Made by a program: the position numbers and the translations under genes | Source of the DNA: Erigeron canadensis | Taxonomy: Eukaryota > Streptophyta > Magnoliopsida > Asterales > Asteraceae | DNA: 64,000 nucleotides | Assembly: GCF_010389155.1 (NCBI RefSeq) | Contig: NC_057769.1 | Location: 4,836,735 to 4,900,734, forward strand | Direction: 5' to 3' | Notes under the pieces: model-generated | The model's input: only the letters and a program-made list of their open reading frames with translations | Databases searched by the model: none | Told to the model about the DNA's origin: nothing | Part shown: piece after piece, positions 37,134-60,571 of the stretch | Numbering within the stretch: position 1 is the stretch's first letter | Layout of the letters: each line of letters starts with the position of its first letter

Positions 37134-37634
37134 ACACTATCTCACTTCATCTCTTTTTCCACCCTTCTCTTCTCTCCTCTCCTCCATTCTTCTTCTCAGC
37201 TGAATAGTAGGCATCATCAATATCAAAAAGCAAAAAAAAAAAAAAAAGTTTAACAACGTATCATATTAAAAAGAAACACATATAATAGATCTTCGAATCA
37301 TATACCTACACAAAGGCATGATACATATGGGGTTGTAATGGTAGTGATATCAGAGAAATAAGTTGCGATGGCGGCGGCTTTGTAGCAGCTGTCGGAGACA
37401 TCGAGGAGGTGATGGACTGATGGTGGTGGCGGTTGGGAGATTTCTAATATGATGTTTTACGGATCTTGTTAGGTACGAGGAGTGAAAGTAATCCGTCAAA
37501 AATAAAAAGGATGAGTGAAAATATATAATAAAAGGATGAGATCTATAAACAAATAAAAAAAACATAGGATGTGTATGAGTATAGTATTTCACCTCTAACA
37601 AATAAAACGGGAAATAATTGACATCTATGCAAAA
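37134..37634. other. Spacer, no gene seen
   Basis: Contains a poly-A run near 37230-37247 and a GC-richer patch (37365-37440, GGCGGCGG) without a recognisable exon. Confidence 0.4.
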
Positions 37635-38399
37635 TCTTTATCTTTATATATACTAAAACACAACTGATCTAATAACTTATTAACCAATTATAAGGCTCAG
37701 TTCAATAAAACTAAAATTTGATGATGTCATAATTTGATAATAAAATAAAATATGAGAAGTTATAATAATTTAGACTAAAGAAAATAAAATTATTTTTTTT
37801 GCAAGACATCAATGAAAATTTGGTCAATTGTGTAATCAAAATTAAGATATTACTTTTATGGAAGAATTTTTATTAAAGAAACTTTGTTACAACATCCCGA
37901 TATAATTTATCATTCAGTATTTATATTTGAATATCCATGTTACTTTTTATGTATATATTAATAGTTTATAAGTATTTTTTTTTCTTATATACTAATTCTA
38001 ATATTGATAATATTATAAAACCTATGTATTTGATACGGGTCTAAATCTCGTATGGTGACTATACGATGAGTTGTCAAAAATATTTGATGATTTAATCAAA
38101 CTCCAAAGTCTTGGATGCTGTGACAATTTTATTTGTGAATATTCACTTATCAATCCTATGTATTTAGGGAAATGATAAACGTACCGCAGAAAATGATATA
38201 TATACCACAGTGTACAAGTTTCACAACATATTGTACAAATATGTATTGCGTAACTGTGGTAGATTTATTAATCGTTGTGGTACGAACATTAGCTCCCTAT
38301 GTATTTATGTACGTATTATTGTTAAAAACTTAAATAACAAAACTTTTATTAATTCGTTAACAAGCTACACTCGCGACAACGCGTGAGATGATTTACTAG
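37635..38399 (+). mobile_element. Helitron-like non-autonomous element(s), two candidate 3' ends
   Basis: It starts TCTTTATCTTTATATATACT after an A, the same start as at 56466. A first 3' terminus, hairpin ACC...ATACGGGT followed by CTAAATCTCG (38018-38050), matches the 57225 end but has CTCG instead of CTAG. A second terminus at 38370-38399 has CTCGCGACAACGCGTGAG as a hairpin, then CTAG followed by T. Hairpin plus CTRR before T and insertion between A and T are Helitron hallmarks. Whether this is one element or two abutting ones is unclear. A MITE is inserted at 38166. Confidence 0.6.
38166..38297. mobile_element. 132-bp MITE with 9-bp target duplication, same family as 13032-13162
   Basis: AGGGAAATGATAAACGTACC on the left pairs with the inverse of TGGTACGAACATTAGCTCCC on the right. 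TATGTATTT flanks both sides (38157-38165 and 38298-38306). The interior shares CACA(G/C)TGTACAA and TGTACAAATATGTATT-type blocks with the ABCB25 intron copy. It is nested inside Helitron-like DNA. Confidence 0.85.
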
Positions 38400-38978
38400 T
38401 TTGTTATATTAATAGACAGAAGATTTAGAATGCATTCTTGAGTTTTATTTTGAAGAGATAAGAAAAGAAAGGGTAAGAAACTTTTAGTTTTTGTATTCTT
38501 GAGTTTTTGTTTTAAAAGAAAGGGAAGAGAAAGAAGGGAAAAATAGGATGTTTTAATCCCAAAACTTTCTTGCCACTTTTGACAAGATTTGGAAGGAAAA
38601 GTGGTGAAATTATTATTATACCCTTCAAACTTATATAAAGGTTTTAATTACTACAAGACTATAAATGTAAAATTATATCTTTTTATCTTTTTTTTTTCTT
38701 TCCCTTCTAACTCAAGAATACATTCAACTTTCAACTTTTTTTTTTTCAACTAGAGAATATCTTTTTTTTATGTAATTTTTAAAATTTTTTTTCTTATTCA
38801 ATCTTATCTTTTTTTTTCTTTTAATAAAAACTCAAGAATACACTGGAATTGTAGTTTGAACTTTTGGAGATTTCACGGAGTTTTGATATTTTGATAAATA
38901 GCACGACCTAAAAAGTGAAAAGCAAAAACCTAAAATAAAATAAAAAAATTAAAAAAAATCGCAAGCTCCATCTGAAAA

Positions 38979-38989
38979 TGGCGCGAAAA
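38979..38989 (-). promoter_or_regulatory. E2F-type binding site upstream of the RecQ gene
   Basis: TGGCGCGAAAA, whose complement is TTTTCGCGCCA, contains the E2F consensus TTTCGCGC. It lies 138 bp before the RecQ start codon. E2F sites of this type are known in S-phase replication and repair genes; action here is inferred. Confidence 0.6.
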
Positions 38990-39038
38990 CAAACTACAGA
39001 TAGCAACTTATATATTTTCATTTATTATTTTTATTTTT

Positions 39039-39047
39039 ATATATAGT
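39039..39047 (+). promoter_or_regulatory. TATA box of the RecQ gene
   Basis: TATATATAG, 80 bp upstream of the ATG at 39127 and 50 bp downstream of the E2F-like site, is the best TATA element in this promoter. The 5' UTR would be about 50 bp. Confidence 0.5.
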
Positions 39048-39126
39048 CACTCACTCACAGTAGATAAAAGGTTTTCCCGGTGTTCCATTTCCTGGATTTC
39101 ACTCTTTTATTTTACCCGGAAACAAA

Positions 39127-50816
<11,690 letters not shown>

Positions 50817-52307
50817 TACTGTATGACATACTTTCAAGTATATGTTTTTAGCTTTGTTAGAGATTAACTAGGAACAAAACAGATGTTATGGCTGTAGTTA
50901 TGAGCAGTACCTTTTCGTTTGCATATGATACTTGGTGTAAAAAAAAGCAAGAGAAGAAATTTAATTTTTTTGAGTTCTCTCCAAAGTATTGTTAAATGCG
51001 CATGGTAAAAACTTAGTTTAGATCAATTCTCAGTTTAATTTAGGTACGTTTGTTTTACGTAAAATTAACTACATACTATAGACGACATTTTTTTCAAAGG
51101 GGCATGGTGGGGACCAAGTGACCATCGGAGGCAAGTAAGAGTGCCATGACCAAGCAATGAATTCTTTAAAGGTTACCCCAAGTAGTGAAGTGCATCTTGC
51201 GGATTGTAACTGGTTCTTTCTAGAAAAGAGCAGCTGAGATGAAGACATGGCAAAAAGCCCTTAGAAGTCCATCTATGATTATCATTATATTATTATTGTT
51301 TTTATGTTCACAACATATATCAAATAGCATATTACTTGTTCAAAACGAATGGGTAAATGGGGGGGGGGGGGGGGGTAACTTTTATCCTGACGTTAATTTT
51401 TACCATTTTAGTTTTTTCGAGCCCTTTTATAGAGGTCAAAATGACAAAATAAATATTTGTTGTGTTGTAAGGCATCTAAGTCTGCAGGCAAAAGCCTTGA
51501 ATAACGTCTTTTACTTTTTTGGAAAAATACGAAGATTTTAAAAATGATTCTTTTCTTAAAAGAAAAGGTATGTAGCATATGTCAAACACTTATTTCAAAC
51601 TAATCCTCTTCTTCCCTCCCCTCATCCCTTTAGCTGGAAGTCACCCCCATTCAGCTACAGTCTTCATCGGTCTTTCAACGCAATGTATAGTTTTGTTTCT
51701 CTATTATCCAATTTGTTTTATTGGAAGTTTGGAACATGATAACCCCCCGGCTGCTACTTGCTGGCGTTTGGGATGGTGTCTGTTTTTCTGGCGTGGAATG
51801 CATACGGTCGTGAAGCCGTGTACATGGGTGTGTTTAATGTGGTTTATAATGGTTACAAATCAGATATTAAGCTTTCTCGGACAAATTGAATTCATTAAAA
51901 GAAAAATAAAGACAAATGTGAGACTATGAATGTGGTTTCACGTGTGTTAAATAGAACGCATATTTGAAATAAACGCAATCGGTCTTGCTCCATTGTGAAA
52001 AAATTCATTCATTAAACGTCAATTTTTAATTGATTTTACTTAAGTCCAACAATAAAAAAAAGTTCCTATATAATCCTATGCTATACAAATGGTATCTAGT
52101 ACCAAGTATGATCCATCGGATATTTAACTTCTGCCATATTGTTTTAAGCCTAGAATATAAACAAGGTGTTAAATCAGAAAAGAAATTTACGGTAATCGTA
52201 CCATAGAATTACGATGTCTTCTGTGTTTTTGCTATCTAGAAGTAAGGGTGATAAAATGTACGGGTCGGGTTGGGCTGAGTGACACGTCAAAACAGAAATT
52301 ATGGAGG
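50817..52307. other. Spacer downstream of RecQ, no gene seen
   Basis: It should contain the RecQ 3' UTR. A 17-base G run (51359-51375) is present. Near 52245-52310 a MITE-like piece (GGGTGATAAAATGTACGGGT) is cut by the solo LTR. No exon recognised. Confidence 0.5.
51359..51375 (+). repeat. Poly-G run of 17
   Basis: Uninterrupted guanine homopolymer; the length may be inexact. Confidence 0.9.
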
Positions 52308-52312
52308 TGTTT

Positions 52313-54262
52313 TGTAACACCCCAATAATTTTAAGGTAATAAAATAACCCTTTTTGTAGTTTTGACATTAAAATAAGTTCCTAATAATTTATTTTTGGAT
52401 ATGGGGTTAATTTAGTTGGAACTTTAGCGGATAGCGGGTAAAATACCCACAAAAGTAAAAAGGGGGCGTGGCATCACATTAGAATGCCAGCCATTTTTCC
52501 CACTCCACTTCCATCACCTAACTTACTCCAATATCTTCTTCATACTCCTTGATTCTTCAATCCAATCTCAATTCATGCAATTTGACTTCTAATCTCAAAT
52601 CAAAAACTCATCAAGAACCATAATCTAATATCATTCAAGAATTTACAAGTTAGGGTGTGGGTTAGTTAGTGGTGGTGGTGGTCGACTATTTCAAGGAAAA
52701 GAGAGAGGAGAAATTTGTGAATTCAAGTATTGATTTGGTCTTGTGTTCCCTGAGGTAATCACTTCCAACCCTAATTTCCCTTCTTTACTAGGAATTAGGG
52801 TTTTTGAGAATAGGAAATTGGGGGTTTTTGCTAGTAATGAGTCCATGTATGAAATTCCCCCAAATTATCGTATATAATGAGTTGGTTATTGAGTTGCTTA
52901 TATTAAAAATTTAATTAAATGAGAATAATGGTAGTGAAACTCCAACTATGAAAAATGGTGATTTTATTAGTAATTGAAATAATGTTGATGATGATGAAAC
53001 CTTGGAATTTATATGAAAAGACTTGTTAAATAAGCAACTCAATGACTTAGTGAAATGGGTTAGAGGTTAGAATCTAGTGAAAGGGTTGTTGAGCTATGTT
53101 GAGATAGCTAGGAAAGTGAACATGTTCTTATGTATGCATTATGATATATGATAGGTTGAAAGCTTGATATTGTGCTTTTGCGGTTATCTTGATTATTTGT
53201 TGTTTCCTCGAAGGAGGTGAGTATACTTGCATATATTGTATATTCGTCGGGTAAATTACCAATCATGTTGAGTGAGTCCATGGTGGTAATTGATTTGGCG
53301 TTAAGTCCCATGTTTATGGTTGAGTTTGATTACAGGCCTAATTGGTGGCCATAGGCTCATGTGGAGCATTTGTTAATGTTATATTTGTTGTGATTGTAAT
53401 CATTTGCTTATATGGATCCATGTAATGCCTAGCCCAAGGGTGAGTATTATGGATATGACACGACGGTGTCATAGTCCATATGCAATAGTCCCCTGAGCAT
53501 TGCCCTCCTTCGTTTATATGATATTATGCAAGCATATTCACTAAGCATTCGCTTACCTTTTAGACGTTTACCCTTTTGTTTATAGGTGGTTCCGGAAGAA
53601 GGAACTAGGTTTGCTTGTCTTGAAGAATAGAGAACGAAGTTGCTAGGGATTGTAGATAGTTGGAAGGTACCTTGGCTATTCTCGGAAGAATAGCATGATT
53701 TGGTTAGAAACCTAGTTGTCCCTCTTAACTTTGGCTTATGGTACATTTTGGTTGTTATTGGTCATATTTTGATATGTTTTGTAAATGGTCATGTTCATGT
53801 CTTTTGGAGTCGATAAAGATAGTTGGTTTGGTTGTAAGATGTCAAATGGGTAATCGACCCATATGGTTGCGTGGTCGATCATGGATCAAACGAATTTGAC
53901 AAATATGAATATTTTCGGGTTAACTCTCTTACTATCAATTCTGGAATGTAATTTGCTTATAATTTTGTTTGTGGTTTGAAGGTTTTGGTTAAATCTTAAA
54001 GTGAGCAAAGTTTGATGTTGCGGGGTTTTGGGCCACTGCGGCGCAGTGGAGAATCCCACGGCCAGAATTTCCTTTCTTCCCACTGCGGCGCAGTTGGAGT
54101 GTGCCAAGCCCACTGCGGCGCAGTGGAGGTTCTTCCAGCTTTGGTCCGAAGTTTTGCACTGCGGCGCAGTGGGTGTACTCACCTCACTGCGCCGCAGTGA
54201 GGGTATATATATAAATTTTTTTTTTTTGTGTGTCTTTGAGTTTATCGAGTCTTGTCGTTTCA
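52313..54262 (+). mobile_element. Solo LTR of a Gypsy-type retrotransposon (1950 bp)
   Basis: It begins TGTAACACCCC and ends GTCGTTTCA, and TGTTT flanks it on both sides (52308-52312 and 54263-54267). TG...CA ends with a 5-bp duplication and no internal retroviral domains indicate a solo LTR left by LTR-LTR recombination. TGTAACACCC starts and 2-kb length are common in large chromoviral LTRs such as Tekay. Internal frames show no protein similarity. A related partial copy begins at 58172. Five GC-rich palindromes occupy 54034-54199. Confidence 0.88.
54034..54199. repeat. Five spaced copies of a 15-bp palindrome near the 3' end of the solo LTR
   Basis: CACTGCGGCGCAGTG occurs at 54034-54048, 54081-54095 (last base T), 54111-54125 and 54157-54171. 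It recurs at 54185-54199 with C at the centre. The arms are perfect 7-bp inverted repeats. Start-to-start distances are 47, 30, 46 and 28. The array is followed at once by TATATATATAAA (54204-54215). It could be a promoter-proximal protein site or a cruciform-forming array. Confidence 0.95.
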
Positions 54263-54267
54263 TGTTT

Positions 54268-55205
54268 GGTTGGATGTATTAAGTGATAAGGAATGTTAAT
54301 GATTATCATTGATGTTGATTGGTTTATTATTTACCAAGTAATCATTACCCATTACTATATAATACACCATTACTCATTAAATTTGGGGTAATAAAACTAG
54401 GTAATGAATAACCAACTATTAACCATATCTTATTTAACTTCCGAAATTAACTTCCTCACTTTCATACGGTTTGTAACTTCATAAATGACTTATCACAATA
54501 TTTTAAAATATCCATTATATAATATGGAACATAAAAAAACATATTTCTAACTAAAAATACATATTTCAACTACGTGTTAACATGCATAAGATGCTTCGTA
54601 TATATTACAGTATAGTTATAGCCATAGTTAAATATAATTATTATAATGTTTTAACATAAATGTGAATATTACAAAAAAATCAAATTCCTTTTAGTTTTTT
54701 TCAAGAGAATTTTTTTTTTCCTGTTTTTTTTATAATATGAGATGTTAACATTTCATAAATCTTTCTTAAATAAAAAAATATAATTTAGTTAACTAGTTAT
54801 TAATTGATATATATTTATAAACCAAGCAACATAAAAAATGAAAGGAATACTAAAAAATGCTCATTATATTCTTTAGTATTCTCTTTGCCTTTTCCATTGT
54901 CATTCTTTAACTTAACCAAGTATCCCCTTAAATAGTATTGCTTAGGTGTGGGTCAAAATGGACCAGGATCAAAACGGGTCCTTTGGATATTGTATAATTG
55001 TACTACTGGCTTAAAAATTTCATCTGTAATACCATTATTACCCTATAATATTGTTATCAGAATTTGTATTTTTTACATCTAACACCTGTAGTACAATTTT
55101 CTCCTAGACACAAAAGATTTGAGATGGTTAATCTCCTAGACACAAAAGTAAAGAACGAAGATAAAGAAACTGAATCGAAGACTTGCAATTTTCTCTTCTA
55201 TCCCA
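54268..55205. other. AT-rich spacer, no gene seen
   Basis: Long A/T runs and no recognisable exon. Bases 54275-54420 (ATTACC and TACCAAG repeats) may be the edge of an old DNA transposon. Confidence 0.4.
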
Positions 55206-55541
55206 TAAAGCCAACAATTACAATATATATAATAAGATATGGAAAACACTATCCTAGTATTACAGAAGACATGGAATATGTAATTGTGGATTAACCACTT
55301 CTTAATATATCCTAAATTCATGCATGCAAATAGTTTAATAGACTTCAAGTTGAGATCATGGGTAACTTGGTTGACTAAGTCTTCAAGCGGTTATGATCAC
55401 GTATCAAAGCCAACAATTACAATATATATAATAAGATACGGAAACTATTATCCTAATATTACGGAAGACATGGAACGAATAGACTTCATGTAGAGATTAT
55501 GGGTAACTTAGTTGACCGAGTCTTCAAGCGGTTATGATCAC
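55206..55541 (+). repeat. Imperfect tandem duplication, unit about 199 bp
   Basis: AAAGCCAACAATTACAATAT begins the units at about 55207 and 55406, and both end with CTTCAAGCGGTTATGATCAC. The second unit lacks about 60 bp from the middle of the first (around ATTAACCACTTCTTAATATA). The copies differ by scattered substitutions. Function unknown; probably non-coding. Confidence 0.85.
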
Positions 55542-56465
55542 AAATCACATTTATTCATTTGAGGTGAGCCGTGATAAAACATTGAGTTTCTACCCGCTTT
55601 TTTTTCAAACTTCATTTTATGGTAGTGCCCAACAAGACCCTTGATAGCTTTCTCAAAGAAATATTACTACCAAGTTCCGGTTAATTCTAACTGTAACCCG
55701 TAAAGAAACCTCATTTTTAAATAGGATTATGTAGTTACTCATGACTTATAGTTTATGAAGATGGTCTACTACACATGTTGTAGATCCTCCCTTTTCCATT
55801 ACCCATTCGTCCGTCAAAGGGACCGGAGATGATAGTATACAATTTTCTGGTTATTTACGATATTGATTGGTTTTATCTGTTGTGGTTACTTTCGGTTTCA
55901 ATCGGTTTTTGTGTGTTTTGAATTTGAAGAAAATTTTTAAAACAAAATACAAATCAAATAAGTCATACAAAAAAATAAAATCGTCGGAATTGCACACCAA
56001 GGCTAGAGAACATTAATCAGCGAGCTGCTTGTATAGTAACTTGGAACCTTGGTATGTGTTTCAAAAGGGCTTGGTAAAGCAGAGAAAGGAGAAAGAAAAC
56101 AAAGAATAGGGAATAATAAAAATGAATGAAGATGGATGCAAAGTAGCTAACCCTAACCCTAGCTAGCCCAAATACTCAAAAGCCCATTTTAAGTTCCCAT
56201 ACCTTGAAGGTCTTTTTCAATCTTATACTAGATGGGTGTCCACACATTGCAGCGGTACTATTTAAAAAACGCTGGTTAGTGTGGTGGTGATGGATATGGA
56301 AGGCAATGGTTGGATGTCATTGATGATGGACACTGTCACATTGGAAAGTGATAGTATGAAAGAAAGGGAGTCAAATAAGTGGTGTGAAATGAACGTTTGT
56401 TACTTATTTTAGGGTTAAGGGTAATTTAGGGATACTGTAAAAAATGTCTACAGTCTTAAATCCAA
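55542..56465. other. Spacer, no gene seen
   Basis: No exon or clear element. It contains two telomere-like units (AACCCTAACCCTAGC, near 56150), too few to mean anything. Confidence 0.4.
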
Positions 56466-57225
56466 TCTTTATCTTTATATATATATATATATACTAAAAG
56501 CAACTGACCTAATTTCAATTGACCAATCATAACTCTCAATTTCTCAAAATTAATTAAATCAACACATGTTTAAATTAGTTTACATTTTTTGGTTTTTCAT
56601 CACCAATTTACACATTTAACCCAATTTAAAAATAATTAATACTTTATTGTATAATGTCTATCCCATAACAAAATATAGTTAAAAGTTAGGAAAGTTACAT
56701 ATTTATATCAATATTTTATTTTATATTATTAACTCTATTAAATTAAATTGTTGTTATTAGTAAATGTAATCAGACAGTAATTAGGATAATCATTGTTGTT
56801 ATTAGTAATTGGAATCAAACTATATTAAGGATACAAATTTTTCTAATATGAATTGAACATACAAATAAAATCACAACAAACAAATTTTTTGAAAACATCA
56901 CGAAACCAGTCGCTACTTTTATTGTTTTTAACAATCATGTTTAACGAAAATAAAATTACTCTTTTGCATAACATCAATGAAAACTCGGTCAATAGTGTAA
57001 TCAAAGTTAAGATGTTGCTTTTTTTTGCAAGAGTTTGTTTGAAAGAAATTTTGCTACACCATCTAGCCTTGATATGATTTAAAATTCAGTATTAACATTT
57101 GAATATCTTAAAAAAAATTTAAGTATATTTTTACATTTGACGTATAAGTTTTTTTTTTACATATACTAATTCTTATATTAATAATGTTATAAAACCCGTG
57201 TATTTGATACGGGTCTAAAATCTAG
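56466..57225 (+). mobile_element. Non-autonomous Helitron (760 bp)
   Basis: The 5' end is TCTTTATCTTTATATATATA after an A. The 3' end has the hairpin ACCCGTGTATTTGATACGGGT (57194-57214), seven bases, then CTAG (57222-57225) followed by T. These match the Helitron signature. The start and the 3' hairpin recur at 37635 and 38050, which defines a family. There is no Rep/helicase ORF. Confidence 0.75.
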
Positions 57226-57858
57226 TTCTCTTTATAGTTGTCTACATCTTAAATTTTCAATATATTGTCGAGGTATTGGGACCCAAAACCGCGAAAAATG
57301 AAATTAGGTATTTCTTTACAGTTTAATAGAATAATATGAATATAAAAAATAAACATGAAAAAGCCTTTTGATTGACCAATATAAACAAATTCGAACCTCT
57401 TATTGATTTTATGATTTATCTTTATATTAAATAAAATAAAATTGTTATGACATCACATTTTACAAAAATAACTAATTTGTCACCTCCAAATTTTTTCTTA
57501 AAATTAATTCTTTTTTATTTAATTTATTTATGATGTCAAAAACACCTTCCTAATTAAAGTTTATTTCATTTTTATTTTGTTATTTTTGATGTTTTTTTTT
57601 TATTTTCTTTTGAAAACTCTAATATTTTATACATGGGACTTTTATATTTTTTCATCATATAAGTAATTTTATAATAACATAATTTTAAACTTTTGGCTTA
57701 TCATACAGGTTAATAAACTAATTAAATTTATTTGAAACATAAGATATAGTATTACGAGATTATGAGTACCGCTAGACTGTCACAACTTAAATATCAAATA
57801 TATGTTTTTACAAAACTTTTATTACTATTCCCGGGTTAAACCCGGAATACTTAGCTAG
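57226..57858 (+). mobile_element. Probable second Helitron fragment, 3' terminus at 57858
   Basis: TTCCCGGGTTAAACCCGGAA (57828-57847) forms a hairpin and is followed by TACTTAG and CTAG, then T. That is a Helitron 3' end of another family than 57225. The 5' end is unknown and may lie left of the 760-bp element, which would then be nested in it. Confidence 0.5.
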
Positions 57859-58171
57859 TATAATATTATTACACTTTTGTAAACAACAGAAATATAACAA
57901 TGGTTCTTAACATATCGTATTTGGCAACTCGATCTGTACATAACAATCATGGGAGGCTCAGAGGGCGCAAGTAAGACCTCCGGTCGGGACACAATTTTTG
58001 AGAGGGGCACAAAATTTTAGAAACGTTTATATATATATATATTATATGTAAAAGCCTGATATATTATATAGATATATCTGATTCCAGTAACAAGTTAATG
58101 TCTAAATAATAAATATATAATATTTTAGGTATCAAATATGTATATACATACAAAGTTATGCCCTTGGTAAT

Positions 58172-58410
58172 TGTAACATCCAAAAAATTTAAAATAAATA
58201 AAATAAATGAACCTCTTTTTGTAGTTTTAACATAAAATAATTTCTTAGTATTTAATTTTGAGTTAATAACGGGTACTTTACCCACTTATTTTGAGTAAGG
58301 GCGTGGCATATGGGGAAGCATGCCAGCCACTCCATTCTATTGTGACTCATATTTTCTCTCTTCAACTCCTTACATAACTTCACTTCTTCTTCACTTCAAT
58401 TCTTCATAGT
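58172..58410 (+). repeat. Partial, diverged copy of the solo-LTR family
   Basis: It starts TGTAACATCC and runs parallel to 52313 onward: CTTTTTGTAGTTTTAACAT, then GGGCGTGGCAT and ATGCCAGCCA, then a pyrimidine-rich CTTC region. Similarity fades after about 58410, so the copy is truncated or strongly diverged. Confidence 0.75.
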
Positions 58411-59672
58411 GTGTTCTTATTTTTAAAAGATTAAATCTCTCAACTAGTATTATTACTACTCCAAGCGTTCTAACAATTTAACTGGTGTATTTTTAAAAAG
58501 GAGATTGCTGGTGAAATGGTTAATTGATTCGATTTTTCCACAAAACCGTGTGATTCATAGGAAAAAAACAATTTGGTGAGAATTTAAGTAACCAACAAGC
58601 TTCATTTACCTCGGAGAGAACTTCAAAGCGAACTATTTTTTATATATTGTTGATCAGACTTGATTTTCCCTTGAAACAAGATTTGAGCAACTAAAAAATG
58701 TCCCAAGAAAGACTTAGTGGATTGACAATGATAACTATTGAGAATGAAATCTAGAGAATATAAATTGCGAAGAGCTAATCAACCAATTTGCTATGAAGAA
58801 TGTTAGGCGAACTTCTCGAATCATTGGTTAACTATTGTGGTATTATTGTTATAACGTCTCAATTATTAAAAAACAATAGCTTATATAGTTGGAATCTTAT
58901 GGGTTGGGTGCTTTTTTTTCCAGTTTGGACTGGGTACTTGAATTTTCAGAACCGCTATTGATAACAATGGTTCTTTTTCTAATTGGTCCTAAAGTTAACA
59001 AGTAAAATTGCATTTTCACAATCAATAAAGAGTATGTACTTCCATTTTTGCAACGTAACAGTATAGCATGATTCATGAATCAAAGCAGCAACGTAATGGG
59101 TTTGTATTATTGAAAAAATGTTGTATTATGTTATAACTAGATAATGCAGCACAATAAACTTTGTTGTGTTGATTCATAGTTCATGGTATGTTAGATGCAG
59201 ATAAATATATGTATCGTTGATAGTTCTAGAACTGAATGCAAGGTCCATATGGTTTGTTCACTTTTGGAATATGAGTGATGAGTCCCTTTTCATATTCACT
59301 AGCACTGGCGGTTCATAAAGTCCATGTTTTGTTGCAACCATGATCCATATTAGACGGATCCGACTAAAACGAGGCGTCTAATAGTCCACGTGTTTGGTCA
59401 TTTTCGCAGCCTTCGTCCCTCGTCGTGATTTTTGCACCAATACTCCCTGAAACCACTTTTTGATTGCTAAGGATGATCTCTATTTCAAGTTTTCAACATC
59501 TATCATTATTTTTTTAGTCTTTCAAGTCCTTGTTTCATTGCATGAACAGTCCCTCCTAATTAGTCAATTTATGTGAGGGAGGAACTATTCTTGCAACAAA
59601 TCAGTGATTTTAGAGACAATATGTGCAAAACATCAAAAAATAGATTGAGCGTAGGGACACGGAATTTACTCT
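58411..59672. other. Spacer, no gene seen
   Basis: No recognisable exon or element between the LTR fragment and the MULE. Confidence 0.4.
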
Positions 59673-59681
59673 TTTATTTAT

Positions 59682-60562
59682 GGGAAAAATACATAAAAAG
59701 GTAACCTATTTACCTAAAATTCCTAAAAAGGAACCTATTTTTTTCCGTCTATTTAATGAATCCGGTTTTCATAAATTTCCTACAAAGGAGAACATCGTTA
59801 GTTTTTGACGCCAGGAACCCGTTAAGTGCCATGTCACCTATTAAAGGATATCCCCCCCCCCCAAAAAAAAAAAAAATCCAACAAAATTAAACCCTAAAAT
59901 TAAAATAAAAAAAATATGGAAAAATATCTAAATATATAGACATTGAGGTCGACGATGCAATGAGGTTTTGCGTGAATTAAAGCTCCATGATCAATCATAC
60001 ACGTAAGATAGTGAAGCCAATCAATTATATGTTCAATCTAAATACAATCTTAGATCATCATCATCAAAATTGAATTCAATTGAGGAGAGTTTTCCCCCTT
60101 TGCGACCGCCACAAAAAACACCCACCACCGTACTGCCGTCGCCAATTCCGGCCTGTTCAACCAGATTCCGATCATTTGAAGGCAAGGGAGGGAGCGATTA
60201 AGGCTGGGGAAGTTTTTGGTTTGATGGAAAAAGGTTAGATTGCGAGCCAGGGGATGTTTCAATTGAAAAATTGGGTAAAAACCCTAAATCTCTCCCTGCC
60301 GAACCAACTCCAATTCCGACCACTTCTGGGCCAAATTCCGATCAATTAATTGATGGGGGAGGGAGGGATTTTGGGTGGGGTTGGTTTTGGTTTGCTGAAA
60401 AATCTCAAATTGTCACTTAACGGGTCCTGGCGTCAAAAACTAACGATGTTCCCCTTTTTATGAAATTTATGAAAACTGGATCCTTTAAATAGACGAAAAC
60501 AATATAGGTTCCTCTTTTTAGGAATTTTAAGTAAATAGATTACCTTTTTATGTATTTTTCCC
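59682..60562. mobile_element. Non-autonomous Mutator-like element (881 bp, TIRs of about 147 bp)
   Basis: 59682-59828 and 60415-60562 are inverted copies beginning GGGAAAAATACATAAAAAGG and including CTTAACGGGT and TTTTTGACGCCAGGA blocks. The flanks are TTTATTTAT (59673-59681) and TTTATTTAC (60563-60571), a 9-bp duplication with one mismatch. The interior (about 60060-60400) is GC-richer and contains two similar CCGATCA(A/T)TT stretches, perhaps captured sequence. No transposase. Confidence 0.85.
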
Positions 60563-60571
60563 TTTATTTAC

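Noticed and set aside
51239..51541. 100-codon plus frame after the RecQ gene
   Set aside because: It spans the poly-G run and AT-rich DNA and has no protein-like domain.
53447..53746. 99-codon minus frame
   Set aside because: Lies wholly inside the solo LTR and has no recognisable domain.
54034..54199. CRISPR-like array from the regularly recurring 15-mer
   Set aside because: Plant nuclear DNA, a short palindromic unit, irregular spacers and location within an LTR rule out CRISPR.
53886..54282. Overlapping frames with repeated Cys/Ala/Arg text
   Set aside because: They are translations of the palindrome array, not proteins.
56148..56162. Interstitial telomere repeat AACCCTAACCCT
   Set aside because: Only two units; expected by chance in a 64-kb window.
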